Counted from the first letter of the stretch, positions 39,362 to 47,898 are shown. The stretch: DNA of 64,000 nucleotides from Massilistercora timonensis (GCF_900312975.1 NZ_LT990039.1:1922001-1986000), one strand, 5' to 3'. The notes: generated from the letters alone by a model not told the origin. A program made the numbers and translations.

Positions 39362-40501
39362 ATGATATATCTGGATAACGCGGCAACGACCATGCATAAG
39401 CCAAAGGAAGTGATCGACGCGGTGGTGGAGGCCATGACCTCTCTGGGGAACGCAGGCCGGGGGGCCAATGAAGCGTCTCTTAGCGCTGCCAGGATCATCT
39501 ATGACGCCAGGGAGAAGCTCTGCCGTTTCTTTAATGGAGAGGATCCCCGTCAGATCGTATTTACCAGTAACTCTACAGAGAGCCTGAATATCGCTATCAA
39601 GGGGCTTCTGGAGCCTGGGGATCACGTGATCACTACCATGCTGGAGCATAACTCGGTGCTGCGCCCCTTGTATGAGATGGAGAAAAAGGGCGTGGCCCTT
39701 ACCATTATAAAAGCAGACAAAAAGGGAAGGTTTTCCCTGGAAGAGATGGAGGCGGCGATCCGTCCGGAGACGAAGATGATCGTGTGCACCAACGGGTCCA
39801 ACCTTACCGGAAATTATGTGGATATCGGCAAGGTGGGCGAGATGGCTCACCGGCACGATGTATTGTTTGTGGTGGATGCCTCCCAGACGGCAGGCGTCTT
39901 CCCCATCGACGTCCGGAACATGCAGGTGGACGTGCTGTGCTTCACCGGACATAAAGGGCTTCTTGGTCCCCAGGGGACCGGTGGCATGTACGTCCGGGAA
40001 GGACTTGCCATCCGTCCGCTGAAAAGCGGCGGCAGCGGCGTCCAGACTTACAGTAAGACACACCCCAGGGAAATGCCTACCGCGCTGGAGGCAGGGACCC
40101 TGAACGGCCACGGCATCGCAGGATTGCGGGCGGCCGTGGAGTATATTGAAAAGACCGGTCTTGATAACATCCGGGCAAAAGAACAGGAACTGATGTGGCG
40201 GTTCTACGAAGGGGTGAAAGAGATCCCGGGAGTGACCGTATACGGGGATTTCCACAGCCGGGAACGCTGCGCTATCGTATCTCTGAACATCGGTGATTAT
40301 GATTCTTCTGAAGTGAGTGATGCGCTTCTTACTGAATATGGCATTTCTACCAGACCAGGAGGGCATTGTGCTCCCCTCATGCACGAAGCCCTCGGGACGG
40401 TGGAGCAGGGGGCAGTCCGATTCAGCTTTGCCCATTCCAACACGGAGGAAGAAGTGGACATCGCGATAAACGCGGTCCGGGAACTGGCCACAGAGGAATA
40501 G
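39362..40501 (+). CDS. Class V aminotransferase, cysteine desulfurase/selenocysteine lyase-like
   Basis: The product has 379 residues from ATG 39362 (AAAGGAAAGGAAA SD; a GTG at 39338 is a less likely start). PLP lysine is K198 in CFTGHKGLLGPQGTGG. The catalytic cysteine is C336 in RPGGHCAPLMHEALG. It probably mobilises sulfur or selenium from cysteine/selenocysteine and, given the neighbours, supplies selenide-level selenium to SelD. Similar proteins are the selenium-locus desulfurases (SclA/CsdB-like). Confidence 0.85.
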   Translation: MIYLDNAATTMHKPKEVIDAVVEAMTSLGNAGRGANEASLSAARIIYDAREKLCRFFNGEDPRQIVFTSNSTESLNIAIKGLLEPGDHVITTMLEHNSVLRPLYEMEKKGVALTIIKADKKGRFSLEEMEAAIRPETKMIVCTNGSNLTGNYVDIGKVGEMAHRHDVLFVVDASQTAGVFPIDVRNMQVDVLCFTGHKGLLGPQGTGGMYVREGLAIRPLKSGGSGVQTYSKTHPREMPTALEAGTLNGHGIAGLRAAVEYIEKTGLDNIRAKEQELMWRFYEGVKEIPGVTVYGDFHSRERCAIVSLNIGDYDSSEVSDALLTEYGISTRPGGHCAPLMHEALGTVEQGAVRFSFAHSNTEEEVDIAINAVRELATEE

Positions 40502-40558
40502 ACCGGTTCCAGAATAATCCTGAAGAAAAACAGGAATGAGAGTTAGGAGGAACAAGAG

Positions 40559-41656
40559 ATGAATTTATCTGATTCAAAGAAAAAACTGGCTTTGGCCGGC
40601 GTAGTCTGCGGTCTGATCGCAGCCTGCCTTGCCTGGTTTGGCAACCCGGCCAACATGGCGTTCTGTATCGCCTGCTTTATCCGTGATACCGCAGGCGCCC
40701 TGGGCATGCATCAGGCAGAAGTGGTACAGTACGCAAGACCGGAGATCATCGGCCTGGTACTGGGCGCGTTCATTATCTCCGTAGCGACGAAAGAATATCG
40801 TTCTACTGCGGGATCATCCCCCATGATCCGTTTCGTACTTGGTATGATCATCATGATCGGCTCCCTGGTATTCCTGGGTTGCCCGCTTCGTATGATCATC
40901 CGTATGTCCGCAGGCGACCTGAACGCCTGGGTAGCGCTGATAGGTTTCGTGCTTGGCGTAGGTACCGGTGTATTCGCCCTGAAGAAAGGCTTCAGCCTGG
41001 GACGTGCCCATACCACTCACAGAGAGAGCGGCGCGGTACTTCCGGTACTGATGCTGGGCATCCTGGTACTGGCTCTTTGCACTTCTCTTCTGAAGGCAAG
41101 CCAGAGCGGCCCGGGAAGCATGCACGCGCCGATCATCATGTCCCTGGTGGGCGGCCTTCTCTTCGGCGCTTTTGCCCAGAAGTCCAGAATGTGCTTCGCA
41201 GGAAGCATTCGGGACATCATCCTGATGAAGAACTTCGATCTGTTTACCGTGATCGGAAGCCTGTTTGTAGTTATGCTGATCTTCAACGTGGCAACCGGAC
41301 GTTTTGTCCTTGCCTTTGACACACCGGGGATCATCGCTCACTCTGAGCATCTGTGGAACATCCTTGGCATGTATGCCGTAGGATTTGCCGCAGTCCTGGC
41401 AGGCGGCTGCCCGCTGCGTCAGCTGATCCTGGCAGGCCAGGGCTCTTCTGATTCTGCGGTTACAGTGCTTGGTATGTTCGTAGGCGCGGCTCTGTGCCAC
41501 AACTTTGGTCTTGCTGCCAGCGGAACCGCTCTGGATGCAGAGACTCAGGAAATAGTTGCCGGCGCGGTGCCCATGAACGGCAAGGTGGCCTGCATCATCT
41601 GCATCATCGTATGCTTTGTGATCGCGTTCACCAACAATCGCAAAGAAGAGAAATAA
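40559..41656 (+). CDS. YedE-family selenium/sulfur permease
   Basis: The product has 365 residues and about 9-10 membrane helices. Short conserved cysteine motifs of the YeeE/YedE family are seen: FLGCPLRMIIRM (about 99-110), a second GCPLRQLILAGQGSSD (about 280-295), and QKSRMCFAGSIRD. These Cys are proposed to relay sulfur or selenium through the channel. The position between the desulfurase and tusA-like genes supports uptake of a selenium compound. Confidence 0.85.
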   Translation: MNLSDSKKKLALAGVVCGLIAACLAWFGNPANMAFCIACFIRDTAGALGMHQAEVVQYARPEIIGLVLGAFIISVATKEYRSTAGSSPMIRFVLGMIIMIGSLVFLGCPLRMIIRMSAGDLNAWVALIGFVLGVGTGVFALKKGFSLGRAHTTHRESGAVLPVLMLGILVLALCTSLLKASQSGPGSMHAPIIMSLVGGLLFGAFAQKSRMCFAGSIRDIILMKNFDLFTVIGSLFVVMLIFNVATGRFVLAFDTPGIIAHSEHLWNILGMYAVGFAAVLAGGCPLRQLILAGQGSSDSAVTVLGMFVGAALCHNFGLAASGTALDAETQEIVAGAVPMNGKVACIICIIVCFVIAFTNNRKEEK

Positions 41657-41705
41657 GATTGCAAATCTGGAAAAATCATAGTATGCTAAGAAAGGAAGTA
41701 TCGAG

Positions 41706-41909
41706 ATGAAAGAAGTAGATGCAAGAGGTCTTTCCTGTCCGGAGCCTTTGATGCTCACGGCAGAAGCTCTCAAGGGAGCAACAGAGCCGGTGAAGGTGCT
41801 GGTGACAGAGCCCCATCAGAAGATGAATGTGGAGAAGTTTGCGAAAGACCACGGGAAAACCCCGACTTCCGAGGAAAAAGACGGATATTTTGAAGTGGTG
41901 ATCGAGTAA
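41706..41909 (+). CDS. TusA-like sulfur/selenium carrier
   Basis: The product has 67 residues. It has the TusA/SirA fold with the active motif ARGLSCPEPLM (CPxP). It probably carries persulfide or perselenide between the permease/desulfurase and later enzymes. It starts 49 bp after yedE and ends 2 bp before the DUF3343 gene. Confidence 0.88.
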   Translation: MKEVDARGLSCPEPLMLTAEALKGATEPVKVLVTEPHQKMNVEKFAKDHGKTPTSEEKDGYFEVVIE

Positions 41910-41911
41910 AC

Positions 41912-42148
41912 ATGAGAAAAAAAGAATTAAAACTGGTTGTGACTTTTCATACGACGGCAGACGCCATGGCCATGGAGAAGGCCTGCAAGGAAAGCGGGAC
42001 TCCTGGCCGGGTGATCCCGGTGCCAAGAGCTATCTCGGCGGGCTGCGGCCTGGCCTGGTGCGCGGAGTTGTCCGCCCGGGAAGAGATCACAGCCATGATG
42101 CAGGAGGCCGGCATTGAGCCTGAAGACCTGCATGAATGTATGGTGTAA
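41912..42148 (+). CDS. DUF3343 protein
   Basis: The product has 78 residues. The core is VVTFHTTADAMAMEK, then GRVIPVPRAISAGCGLAWC, typical of DUF3343 putative Se/S carriers. Two close cysteines (GCGLAWC) suggest a thiol relay. It is a constant companion of YedE- and TusA-like genes in selenium loci. It is the last gene of the operon. Confidence 0.85.
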   Translation: MRKKELKLVVTFHTTADAMAMEKACKESGTPGRVIPVPRAISAGCGLAWCAELSAREEITAMMQEAGIEPEDLHECMV

Positions 42149-42164
42149 GCCGTTACAGACAAAG

Positions 42165-42210
42165 AAAGCGGACGCACAGGGAAGATGAATCCCGGAGCGT
42201 CCGCTTTTTG
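42165..42210. terminator. Bidirectional terminator between DUF3343 and TetR genes
   Basis: AAAGCGGACGC (42165-42175) / GCGTCCGCTTT (42197-42207) form a perfect 11-bp stem, with TTTTTG to the right. Confidence 0.85.
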
Positions 42211-42220
42211 TTGTCGTTTT

Positions 42221-42814
42221 TTATATCCCGTCTACAAAAGTGTCCAGCACATGGGGGAGCAGCCGGTCGCTGTATTCAGAGAGGGAATATTTCCCCTTGA
42301 AAAGCGCCCAGTCGTAGAGCACGGCCCGTTCGTACATGGCGTAAATGTCCATCAACTCTTCTGCGGTGCTGGTATTCTTGAATTCTCCGTTTTTGAGCCC
42401 TTCGGCCAGGATCTCGGTGACCCACTTGAAGTAGAAACGCTTCTGGTCGGAGAGGGATTTCTTGTCTTTGGTAATGAGCTGGGAAGAATAGAGATAAGCC
42501 AGCAGCTTGATGTCGATGCTGGTCTCGATCATATAGAACAGCTCATGGTTTAAAAACAATAGTTTGTCGTAGGCAGACAGATTTGGGTCGATCACAGCCG
42601 CCAGCTCCTCGTACTTCTCGTCAAACAGATAGGACAGAGAATTAAGGAGCGCCTCTTTCCCTTTGAAATAGTGGTAGAACGTTCCCTTGGACGTCTTGGA
42701 GGCGGCGATGATATCGTCTACCGTGGTGCGGTCATAGCCGTTTTTGAAGAACAGGTTCCAGGCCGCCTTGACAATGCGGCTCTTGGTGGATCTTCGTTTG
42801 CGCGGCATGGGCAT
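42221..42814 (-). CDS. TetR-family transcriptional regulator
   Basis: The product has 197 residues from ATG 42814 (GAAGGG SD). The N-terminal helix-turn-helix reads RIVKAAWNLFFKNGYDRTTV and then IIAASKTSKGTFYHYFKGKE (about residues 12-58). The ligand-binding part is not recognisable. It is 110 bp downstream of prdF on the same strand, but a terminator lies between. Its target is unknown; the sel, prdF and prdC units nearby are candidates. Confidence 0.85.
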   Translation of the reverse strand: MPMPRKRRSTKSRIVKAAWNLFFKNGYDRTTVDDIIAASKTSKGTFYHYFKGKEALLNSLSYLFDEKYEELAAVIDPNLSAYDKLLFLNHELFYMIETSIDIKLLAYLYSSQLITKDKKSLSDQKRFYFKWVTEILAEGLKNGEFKNTSTAEELMDIYAMYERAVLYDWALFKGKYSLSEYSDRLLPHVLDTFVDGI

Positions 42815-42865
42815 CAGTCCCTTCAGATGTTGCGCGGCGCAGGTGCGCCATGCAGGATGATACAA

Positions 42866-42896
42866 ATAGAAGCGGATCGTGAAGATCCGCTTCTAT
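42866..42896 (-). terminator. Terminator downstream of prdF
   Basis: A 13-bp perfect stem ATAGAAGCGGATC / GATCCGCTTCTAT with a 5-nt loop; on the minus strand it is followed by TTTGTA. It ends the prdF transcript before the TetR gene. Confidence 0.8.
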
Positions 42897-42923
42897 CTTC
42901 TTTCAAGTGATCACAAGTGTTGA

Positions 42924-43958
42924 TTAGCCAACCTGGAAACCATATTTCAATGGATCGGTAGGATCGATCAGGTATGTAGCCACACCTGTCAGGTAAGCGC
43001 TTCCGGTGATCATCGGGATAACTGCGTCGTAATCAGCAACCTTGGTGGTCTCTTTGATCACGCCTTTGAACAGGCTGCCCATGAAGCTCTCGTAACGGAA
43101 CTCTTCACCGACTTTGATCTCTCCCCAGTGATGCAGGGTAGCAAGCTTCGCGCTGGTACCAGTTCCGCACGGAGAACGGTCAGCCATTGCGTCGCCGAAG
43201 ATAACAACGTTTCTAAGATCAGCCTTGTCCGGATTCGGGGTCGGTCCGTAGAACTCAACCAGGTCAACGCTGTCGATGTCAAGCAGCGGGTGCTTAACCG
43301 GGATCTCTTTGCTGATGGCATCCAGCATCTTCATTCCAAGAGCGGTGTAAGCCGGAACGGTCTTGGCGTTGATCTCGCCGATGTCAAGCTGTGTGGTATC
43401 TACCAGAGCGAAGAAGCTTCCGCCGAAGGAGATGGTGAACTTGATCTCTTTGCCGTCGATGGTTACAGACTGGTTCTCTTTGTAAACGAATGCCGGAACG
43501 TTGGTCAGAGTTACACTCTCAACCTTGCCGTCTTTTACCATAGCTTTGGTGCGGATCAGTCCGGCAGGAGCGTCAAGAACAACCTCGTTCTCGCCCTCGT
43601 GGGACTCAACAAGACCAGCCTCAACAGCAACGGTAACAGCACCGATGGTGCAGTGTCCGCACATGTTCAGGTATCCGCCTGTATCCATGAACATTACGCC
43701 GAAATCAGCTTCTTTGTTCACTGGCTCGCACAGGAAAGCGCCAAACATATCGTGGTGTCCTCTTGGCTCGAACATCAGAGCAGTACGAACATTGTCGTAG
43801 TTCTCTTCCATCCATTTCTTCTTCTCGATCATGGTGTTGCCCTGCGGCTCCGGGAATCCGCCGATGACCATACGGCAGAACTCGCCTTCGGTATGAGCGT
43901 CTACAACCTGAAGAGCGGCCTCAAACCGATTGAAGTTAACATTCGCTTTTAACTCCAT
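42924..43958 (-). CDS. prdF: Proline racemase
   Basis: The product has 344 residues. Both catalytic cysteines of true proline racemases are present: C100 in NMCGHCTIGA and C264 in RSPCGTGTSAKLA (hydroxyproline dehydratase-like members replace one of them). It converts L-proline to D-proline, the substrate of the reductase encoded divergently. SD AAGGAGG is strong. A TTATAG-N7-CTATAA palindrome lies about 30 bp before the start codon. Confidence 0.95.
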   Translation of the reverse strand: MELKANVNFNRFEAALQVVDAHTEGEFCRMVIGGFPEPQGNTMIEKKKWMEENYDNVRTALMFEPRGHHDMFGAFLCEPVNKEADFGVMFMDTGGYLNMCGHCTIGAVTVAVEAGLVESHEGENEVVLDAPAGLIRTKAMVKDGKVESVTLTNVPAFVYKENQSVTIDGKEIKFTISFGGSFFALVDTTQLDIGEINAKTVPAYTALGMKMLDAISKEIPVKHPLLDIDSVDLVEFYGPTPNPDKADLRNVVIFGDAMADRSPCGTGTSAKLATLHHWGEIKVGEEFRYESFMGSLFKGVIKETTKVADYDAVIPMITGSAYLTGVATYLIDPTDPLKYGFQVG

Positions 43959-43985
43959 AACAAATACCTCCTTGAAATTGAATAC

Positions 43986-44006
43986 TTATAGATAAAATCT
44001 ATAAGT
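43986..44006. promoter_or_regulatory. Candidate selenium-regulon operator (copy 3), before prdF
   Basis: A perfect palindrome CTTATAG-ATAAAAT-CTATAAG, the cleanest copy of the motif. It lies downstream of the predicted prdF promoter and just before the Shine-Dalgarno, so binding here would block elongation or translation rather than activate. Confidence 0.55.
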
Positions 44007-44129
44007 TTTGTGTCGGAACACTGAAAACCCCCATGTTTTCAATGCGCCATTTCCCTGACAGATATACCAGAACGACAGAAATTTAACAAATAGACTGTAT
44101 TCTAGTACCTCGTTCAGTTCGTTATCTCT

Positions 44130-44158
44130 ATTATGGACGAAAACCCTTGAAAAGTCAA
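44130..44158 (-). promoter_or_regulatory. Promoter of prdF
   Basis: On the minus strand, -35 TTGACT (44158-44153) and -10 CATAAT (44135-44130) are 17 bp apart. It implies a 5' leader of about 165 nt, holding a short hairpin (GAAAAC / GTTTTC type, near 44022-44040) and the operator-like palindrome. Confidence 0.6.
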
Positions 44159-44193
44159 CGCCTTTTTGTTATTATAAAAATAGTCAAAAACGG

Positions 44194-44222
44194 TTGAAAT
44201 CACGGGGAAGATGTGCTATTGT
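44194..44222 (+). promoter_or_regulatory. Promoter of tRNA-Sec
   Basis: The -35 TTGAAA (44194-44199) and -10 TATTGT (44217-44222) have a 17-bp spacer. The tRNA begins 24 bp after the -10. Confidence 0.6.
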
Positions 44223-44246
44223 AATTAGGCGTGGGAGAAACCATAT

Positions 44247-44344
44247 GGGGGTAGATGGGTGACTGGTGTGCCTCCTAGTCTTCAAAACTAGTGTGGGGCG
44301 TTAAGAGCGTCCTGGGTGGGTTCGATTCCCACATGCCCTCGCCA
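44247..44344 (+). tRNA. selC: tRNA-Sec (anticodon TCA)
   Basis: A 98-nt tRNA with the expanded form of bacterial tRNA-Sec: anticodon stem CTAGT / ACTAG with loop CTTCAAA (anticodon TCA, reads UGA), a long variable arm (TGGGGCGTTAAGAGCGTCC type), and T-arm GTGGG-TTCGATT-CCCAC. It has an 8-bp acceptor (one mismatch at its base), discriminator G and an encoded CCA. It sits between prdF and prdC, inside the cluster that uses it. Confidence 0.93.
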
Positions 44345-44384
44345 GAGAATACTCACAGCATGTTAAAAAAATGGCATGCGTGAT

Positions 44385-44448
44385 TTATAGAAAAATATTA
44401 TAAGAAAATAAGTAAGGGGACCGCAGGGTTCCGGCTTACTTATATAAT
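44385..44448 (+). promoter_or_regulatory. Candidate operator (copy 4) and promoter of the prdC-prdE genes
   Basis: TTATAG-AAAAATA-TTATAAG (44385-44404) is the shared motif with one changed base. A -10 TATAAT (44443-44448) follows with no good -35. The centre-to--10 distance is 49 bp, 11 bp (about one helical turn) shorter than at copies 1 and 2, so the face of the helix is conserved. An inverted repeat AAGTAAG / CTTACTT (44410-44441) lies between them. Confidence 0.5.
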
Positions 44449-44469
44449 AAAGAAAAGGAGATATGTGTC

Positions 44470-45870
44470 ATGGGAAATGTACAGTTATTATTGCGTCAGC
44501 ATGTGGGCGCTCCGTGCGCGCCATGTGTAAAGGTTGGGGATGACGTAAAAAAAGGTACGCTCATCGCAACACCTACAGGACTGGGAGCGAATATCTTCTC
44601 CAGTGTCTATGGTAAGGTCGCGGACATCACAGACGACAGGATCATCATTGAGCCTGCGGCTGAGCAGCCGGACGAGTTTGTACCGATCGACGTACCTGCA
44701 GATGCCACCAAGCTGGATATGATCAAAGCAGCAGGAATCGTTGGAATGGGCGGAGCCGGATTCCCCACAGGCGTAAAGCTTAATATCAATCTGGCGGAGA
44801 CACCGCTGGCAGAGCTGGATCCGGAGATCAACCCGGAGCTTCCGGCAGACTTCAAGCTGGATCACAGCTATATCCTGATCAATGCTGCAGAGTGCGAGCC
44901 GGGACTGGAGCACAACATTAAGCAGCTGGTAGAGCAGACGGATAAAGTGATCCGCGGCGTGAAATACTGTATGGAGATCACTCATGCAGACAAGGCGATC
45001 TTCGCAATTAAGAAGAAACATCACGATGCTATCAAGCATCTGGATGCGGCTCTCAAAGACGAGGCAGACATCTCCATGCACTTCCTGGCGGACATCTACC
45101 CGATGGGCGAGGAACGTGCGGTAGTAAGAGAGTGTCTGGGAATCAACCTTCTTCCCACCCAGCTTCCTTCCGCGGCAAGATCCGTAGTTGTGAACCTGGA
45201 GACTGTTGCCAAGATCGCAGAAGCGATCGAGGAGAAGAAGCCCTGCATCACCAAGAACCTGACCGTGCGCGGCAAGCTTAACGGCGGCAATCAGGCCCAT
45301 GTATTCATGGATGTTCCAGTTGGCGTAAGCGTTGGCGAGCTGATTGAGAAAGCCGGCGGCATTGATGGAGCTTACGGTGAGATCGTAATGGGCGGAGCCT
45401 TCACTGGCAAGTCCACAACAGTAGACGAGCCTATCACCAAGACCACAGGAGGAATCCTGGTGAGCGTAGAGTTCCCGGATCTCCATGGGGCTAACGTAGG
45501 TCTTCTGGTCTGTGCCTGCGGCGGAAGCGAAGACCGCATGCGTGAACTGGCCGAGAAGATGAACGGCAAGGTGGTATCTGTATGCAGATGTAAACAGGCT
45601 ATCGAGAGCAAACCGGGCGCGCCGCTTAAGTGTCTGCGTCCTGGCAACTGTCCTGGACAGGTTAAGAACAACCTGCAGTTCAAGAAGGACAAGTGTGAGT
45701 ACATCATTATCGGAAACTGTTCCGACTGCTCTAACACGGTAATGGCTTCCGGACCGAAGATGGGACTGAAAGTATTCCATCAGACAGACCATGTAATGAG
45801 AGCGGTTGGTCATCCTCTTTACAGAACCCTGAAGATCTCCAAAGAGGTCAGCCAGGATATTGATTTTTAA
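44470..45870 (+). CDS. prdC: Proline reductase-associated electron transfer protein PrdC (RnfC-like)
   Basis: The product has 466 residues. The N-terminus resembles RnfC (an HVGAPCAPCVKVGDDVKKG barrel-sandwich hybrid segment, then the NAD/FMN-binding GIVGMGGAGFPTGVKL near 92-107 and LINAAECEPGLEHN). The C-terminal part is specific to PrdC, with several Cys motifs (CACGGSEDR, CRCKQAIE, CLRPGNCPGQ, CSDCSN). It is believed to pass electrons from NADH or the Rnf complex to D-proline reductase. All positions that could be Sec are Cys here. Confidence 0.92.
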   Translation: MGNVQLLLRQHVGAPCAPCVKVGDDVKKGTLIATPTGLGANIFSSVYGKVADITDDRIIIEPAAEQPDEFVPIDVPADATKLDMIKAAGIVGMGGAGFPTGVKLNINLAETPLAELDPEINPELPADFKLDHSYILINAAECEPGLEHNIKQLVEQTDKVIRGVKYCMEITHADKAIFAIKKKHHDAIKHLDAALKDEADISMHFLADIYPMGEERAVVRECLGINLLPTQLPSAARSVVVNLETVAKIAEAIEEKKPCITKNLTVRGKLNGGNQAHVFMDVPVGVSVGELIEKAGGIDGAYGEIVMGGAFTGKSTTVDEPITKTTGGILVSVEFPDLHGANVGLLVCACGGSEDRMRELAEKMNGKVVSVCRCKQAIESKPGAPLKCLRPGNCPGQVKNNLQFKKDKCEYIIIGNCSDCSNTVMASGPKMGLKVFHQTDHVMRAVGHPLYRTLKISKEVSQDIDF

Positions 45871-45897
45871 TGAAATCATAAGACCATAGGTATTACT

Positions 45898-46016
45898 ACT
45901 GTCTGCGGCAGGGCGGGGGACCCCCGATTCCTCTGCTGGGGAGGATCGAGAGGTGACTCCCCCGCCGCGAACAGTCGTATATATACTACCCAAATCCCGG
46001 TTACGGGAAGGTAACC
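45898..46016 (+). ncRNA. Structured leader RNA before prdA (candidate cis-regulatory element)
   Basis: A dense set of nested stems: outer ACTGT (45898-45902) / ACAGT (45971-45975), then GGCGGGGGA (45912-45920) / TCCCCCGCC (45958-45966), and an inner hairpin CGATtCCTC / GAGGATCG (45925-45948). A separate hairpin GGTTAC / GTAACC (45999-46016) lies 10 bp before the prdA Shine-Dalgarno. No known riboswitch class is recognised. It could control prdA translation or process the prdC-prdA transcript. Confidence 0.5.
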
Positions 46017-46041
46017 AAACAAAACAAGGAGGGAAAACAAT

Positions 46042-47898
46042 ATGTCAATCACAGCTGAAACAGCGAAAGAACATGCTCATGATCCTGCGGTATTGTGTTG
46101 CAGAGCCGAAGCTGGAATTACAATTGAGCCGGCGAACCTGGAGGATCCGGCAATCTTTGACGATCTGGTAGATTCCGGATTGTTAAGCCTGGATGGCTGC
46201 CTGACCATCGAAGAAGTTTTGGGAGCTACACTTACCAAGACTTGTGATTCTCTTTGCCCGCTGACCCCAGACGTTCTGGACGGCGTTAAGGCTCCAAGCG
46301 CACCGGCAGCAGAGGAAGCAGAGGAAGAGACACCTGCAGCAGAGGCAGCGGCTCCTGTAGCGGCAGCTCCTGTAGCAGCAGGCGGAACACTGAAGATCCA
46401 CATCGGCGAGGGCAAGGACATTGACCTTGAGATCCCGGTTGGAGCTCTTGGAGCAGGCGGCGCAGCAGCAGTTCCTGTAGCAGCAGGAGCAGCAGCGGCA
46501 GTGGCAGGCGGCGCAGCGGCAGCAGAAGCTGGCGAGGAGAAAGTCGTTAGAAGCCTGACCAGAAAGCACTTCAACATCACAGAGGTTAAGAGAGGACCGG
46601 AGACCAAGATCGAGGGAACCACTCTTTACATCCGTGAAGGCATTGAGCAGGAAGTTATCGACAATCAGGAACTGGTTAAAGATTTCCACCTGGAGATCAT
46701 CACTCCTGACAAATATCACACCTATTCTGAGACCATCATGGACGTTCAGCCCATCGCTACAAAGGAAGGCGACGCTGACCTTGGTACAGGCGTGACAAGA
46801 GTTCTGGACGGCGTTGTAATGATGCTGACCGGTACCGATGAAGACGGAGTTCAGATCGGTGAGTTCGGTTCTTCCGAAGGATACCTGGATGAGAACATTA
46901 TGTGGAACCGTCCGAGCTGCCCGGATAAAGGCGAGATCTTTATCAAGGGTAACATCGTGATCCAGGAGAAGACCAACATGGAGCGTCGTGGACCTATGGC
47001 TGCCCACACCGCTTTCGACGTGATCACTCAGGAGATCCGTGAAGTTATGAAAGAGCTGGATGAGAGCCTGGTAGTTGATACTGAGGAACTGAAACAGGTT
47101 CGTCGTCCTGGCAAGAAGAAAGTTGTTATCGTTAAGGAGATCATGGGACAGGGAGCTATGCATGATAACTTCATCCTTCCTGTAGAGCCTGTTGGAATCC
47201 TTGGCGCAAGAGCAAACGTAGACTTAGGAAACGTTCCGGTATGCGTATCTCCGCTGGAGGTTCTGGATGGATGTATCCACGCTCTTACCTGTATCGGACC
47301 TGCTTCCAAGGAAATGTCCAGACATTACTGGAGAGAGCCACTGGTTCTGGAAGCCCTGCATGATCCGGAAGTTGACCTTTGCGGCGTTGTATTCGTAGGA
47401 AGCCCGCAGATCAACGCTGAGAAATTCTATGTATCCAAACGTGTTGGACACACCGTAGAGATGATGGACGTAGACGGAGCTTTCGTTACAACAGAAGGTT
47501 TCGGAAACAACCACATCGACTTCGCAAGCCACATCGAGCAGATCGGTATGAGAGGCGTTCCGGTAGTAGGTATGTCCTACTGTGCAGTACAGGGCGCGCT
47601 GGTTGTTGGTAACAAGCACATGCAGTACATGGTTGACAACAACAAGTCCGAGTCCGGTATCGAGAACGAGGTTCTTGGCTGCAACACCCTTTGCCAAGAG
47701 GATGCGATCCGTGCTCTGGCTATGCTGAAGACAGCTATGGCCGGCGAGGAAGTAAAGGCTGCTGAGAAGAAGTGGAATCCGAACGTTAAATCTACCAACG
47801 TAGAGCTGATCGAAGCTGCATACGGCAAGAAGGTTGATCTCGTTGAGAACGAGCAGTCTCTGCCGATGAGCCAGAAACGTAAGGAAAAATACGACTAA
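46042..47898 (+). CDS. prdA: D-proline reductase proprotein PrdA
   Basis: The product has 618 residues. A low-complexity Ala/Pro/Glu segment lies around 85-170. The C-terminal two thirds carry the PrdA core (HTYSETIMDVQPIATK, then IGEFGSSEGYL, ERRGPMAAH). The proprotein is known to self-cleave at a Thr-Cys bond, the Cys becoming the pyruvoyl group; here this is T416-C417 in IHALTCIGPASKEMS. It forms the D-proline reductase complex with PrdB, reducing D-proline to 5-aminovalerate in Stickland fermentation. Start at ATG 46042 with AAGGAGGG. Confidence 0.95.
   Translation: MSITAETAKEHAHDPAVLCCRAEAGITIEPANLEDPAIFDDLVDSGLLSLDGCLTIEEVLGATLTKTCDSLCPLTPDVLDGVKAPSAPAAEEAEEETPAAEAAAPVAAAPVAAGGTLKIHIGEGKDIDLEIPVGALGAGGAAAVPVAAGAAAAVAGGAAAAEAGEEKVVRSLTRKHFNITEVKRGPETKIEGTTLYIREGIEQEVIDNQELVKDFHLEIITPDKYHTYSETIMDVQPIATKEGDADLGTGVTRVLDGVVMMLTGTDEDGVQIGEFGSSEGYLDENIMWNRPSCPDKGEIFIKGNIVIQEKTNMERRGPMAAHTAFDVITQEIREVMKELDESLVVDTEELKQVRRPGKKKVVIVKEIMGQGAMHDNFILPVEPVGILGARANVDLGNVPVCVSPLEVLDGCIHALTCIGPASKEMSRHYWREPLVLEALHDPEVDLCGVVFVGSPQINAEKFYVSKRVGHTVEMMDVDGAFVTTEGFGNNHIDFASHIEQIGMRGVPVVGMSYCAVQGALVVGNKHMQYMVDNNKSESGIENEVLGCNTLCQEDAIRALAMLKTAMAGEEVKAAEKKWNPNVKSTNVELIEAAYGKKVDLVENEQSLPMSQKRKEKYD

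Noticed and set aside
41912-42148. Glycine reductase (grd) genes as part of the selenium cluster
   Set aside because: No grdA/grdB-like sequence is present; the only selenoproteins seen in the window are SelD and PrdB.
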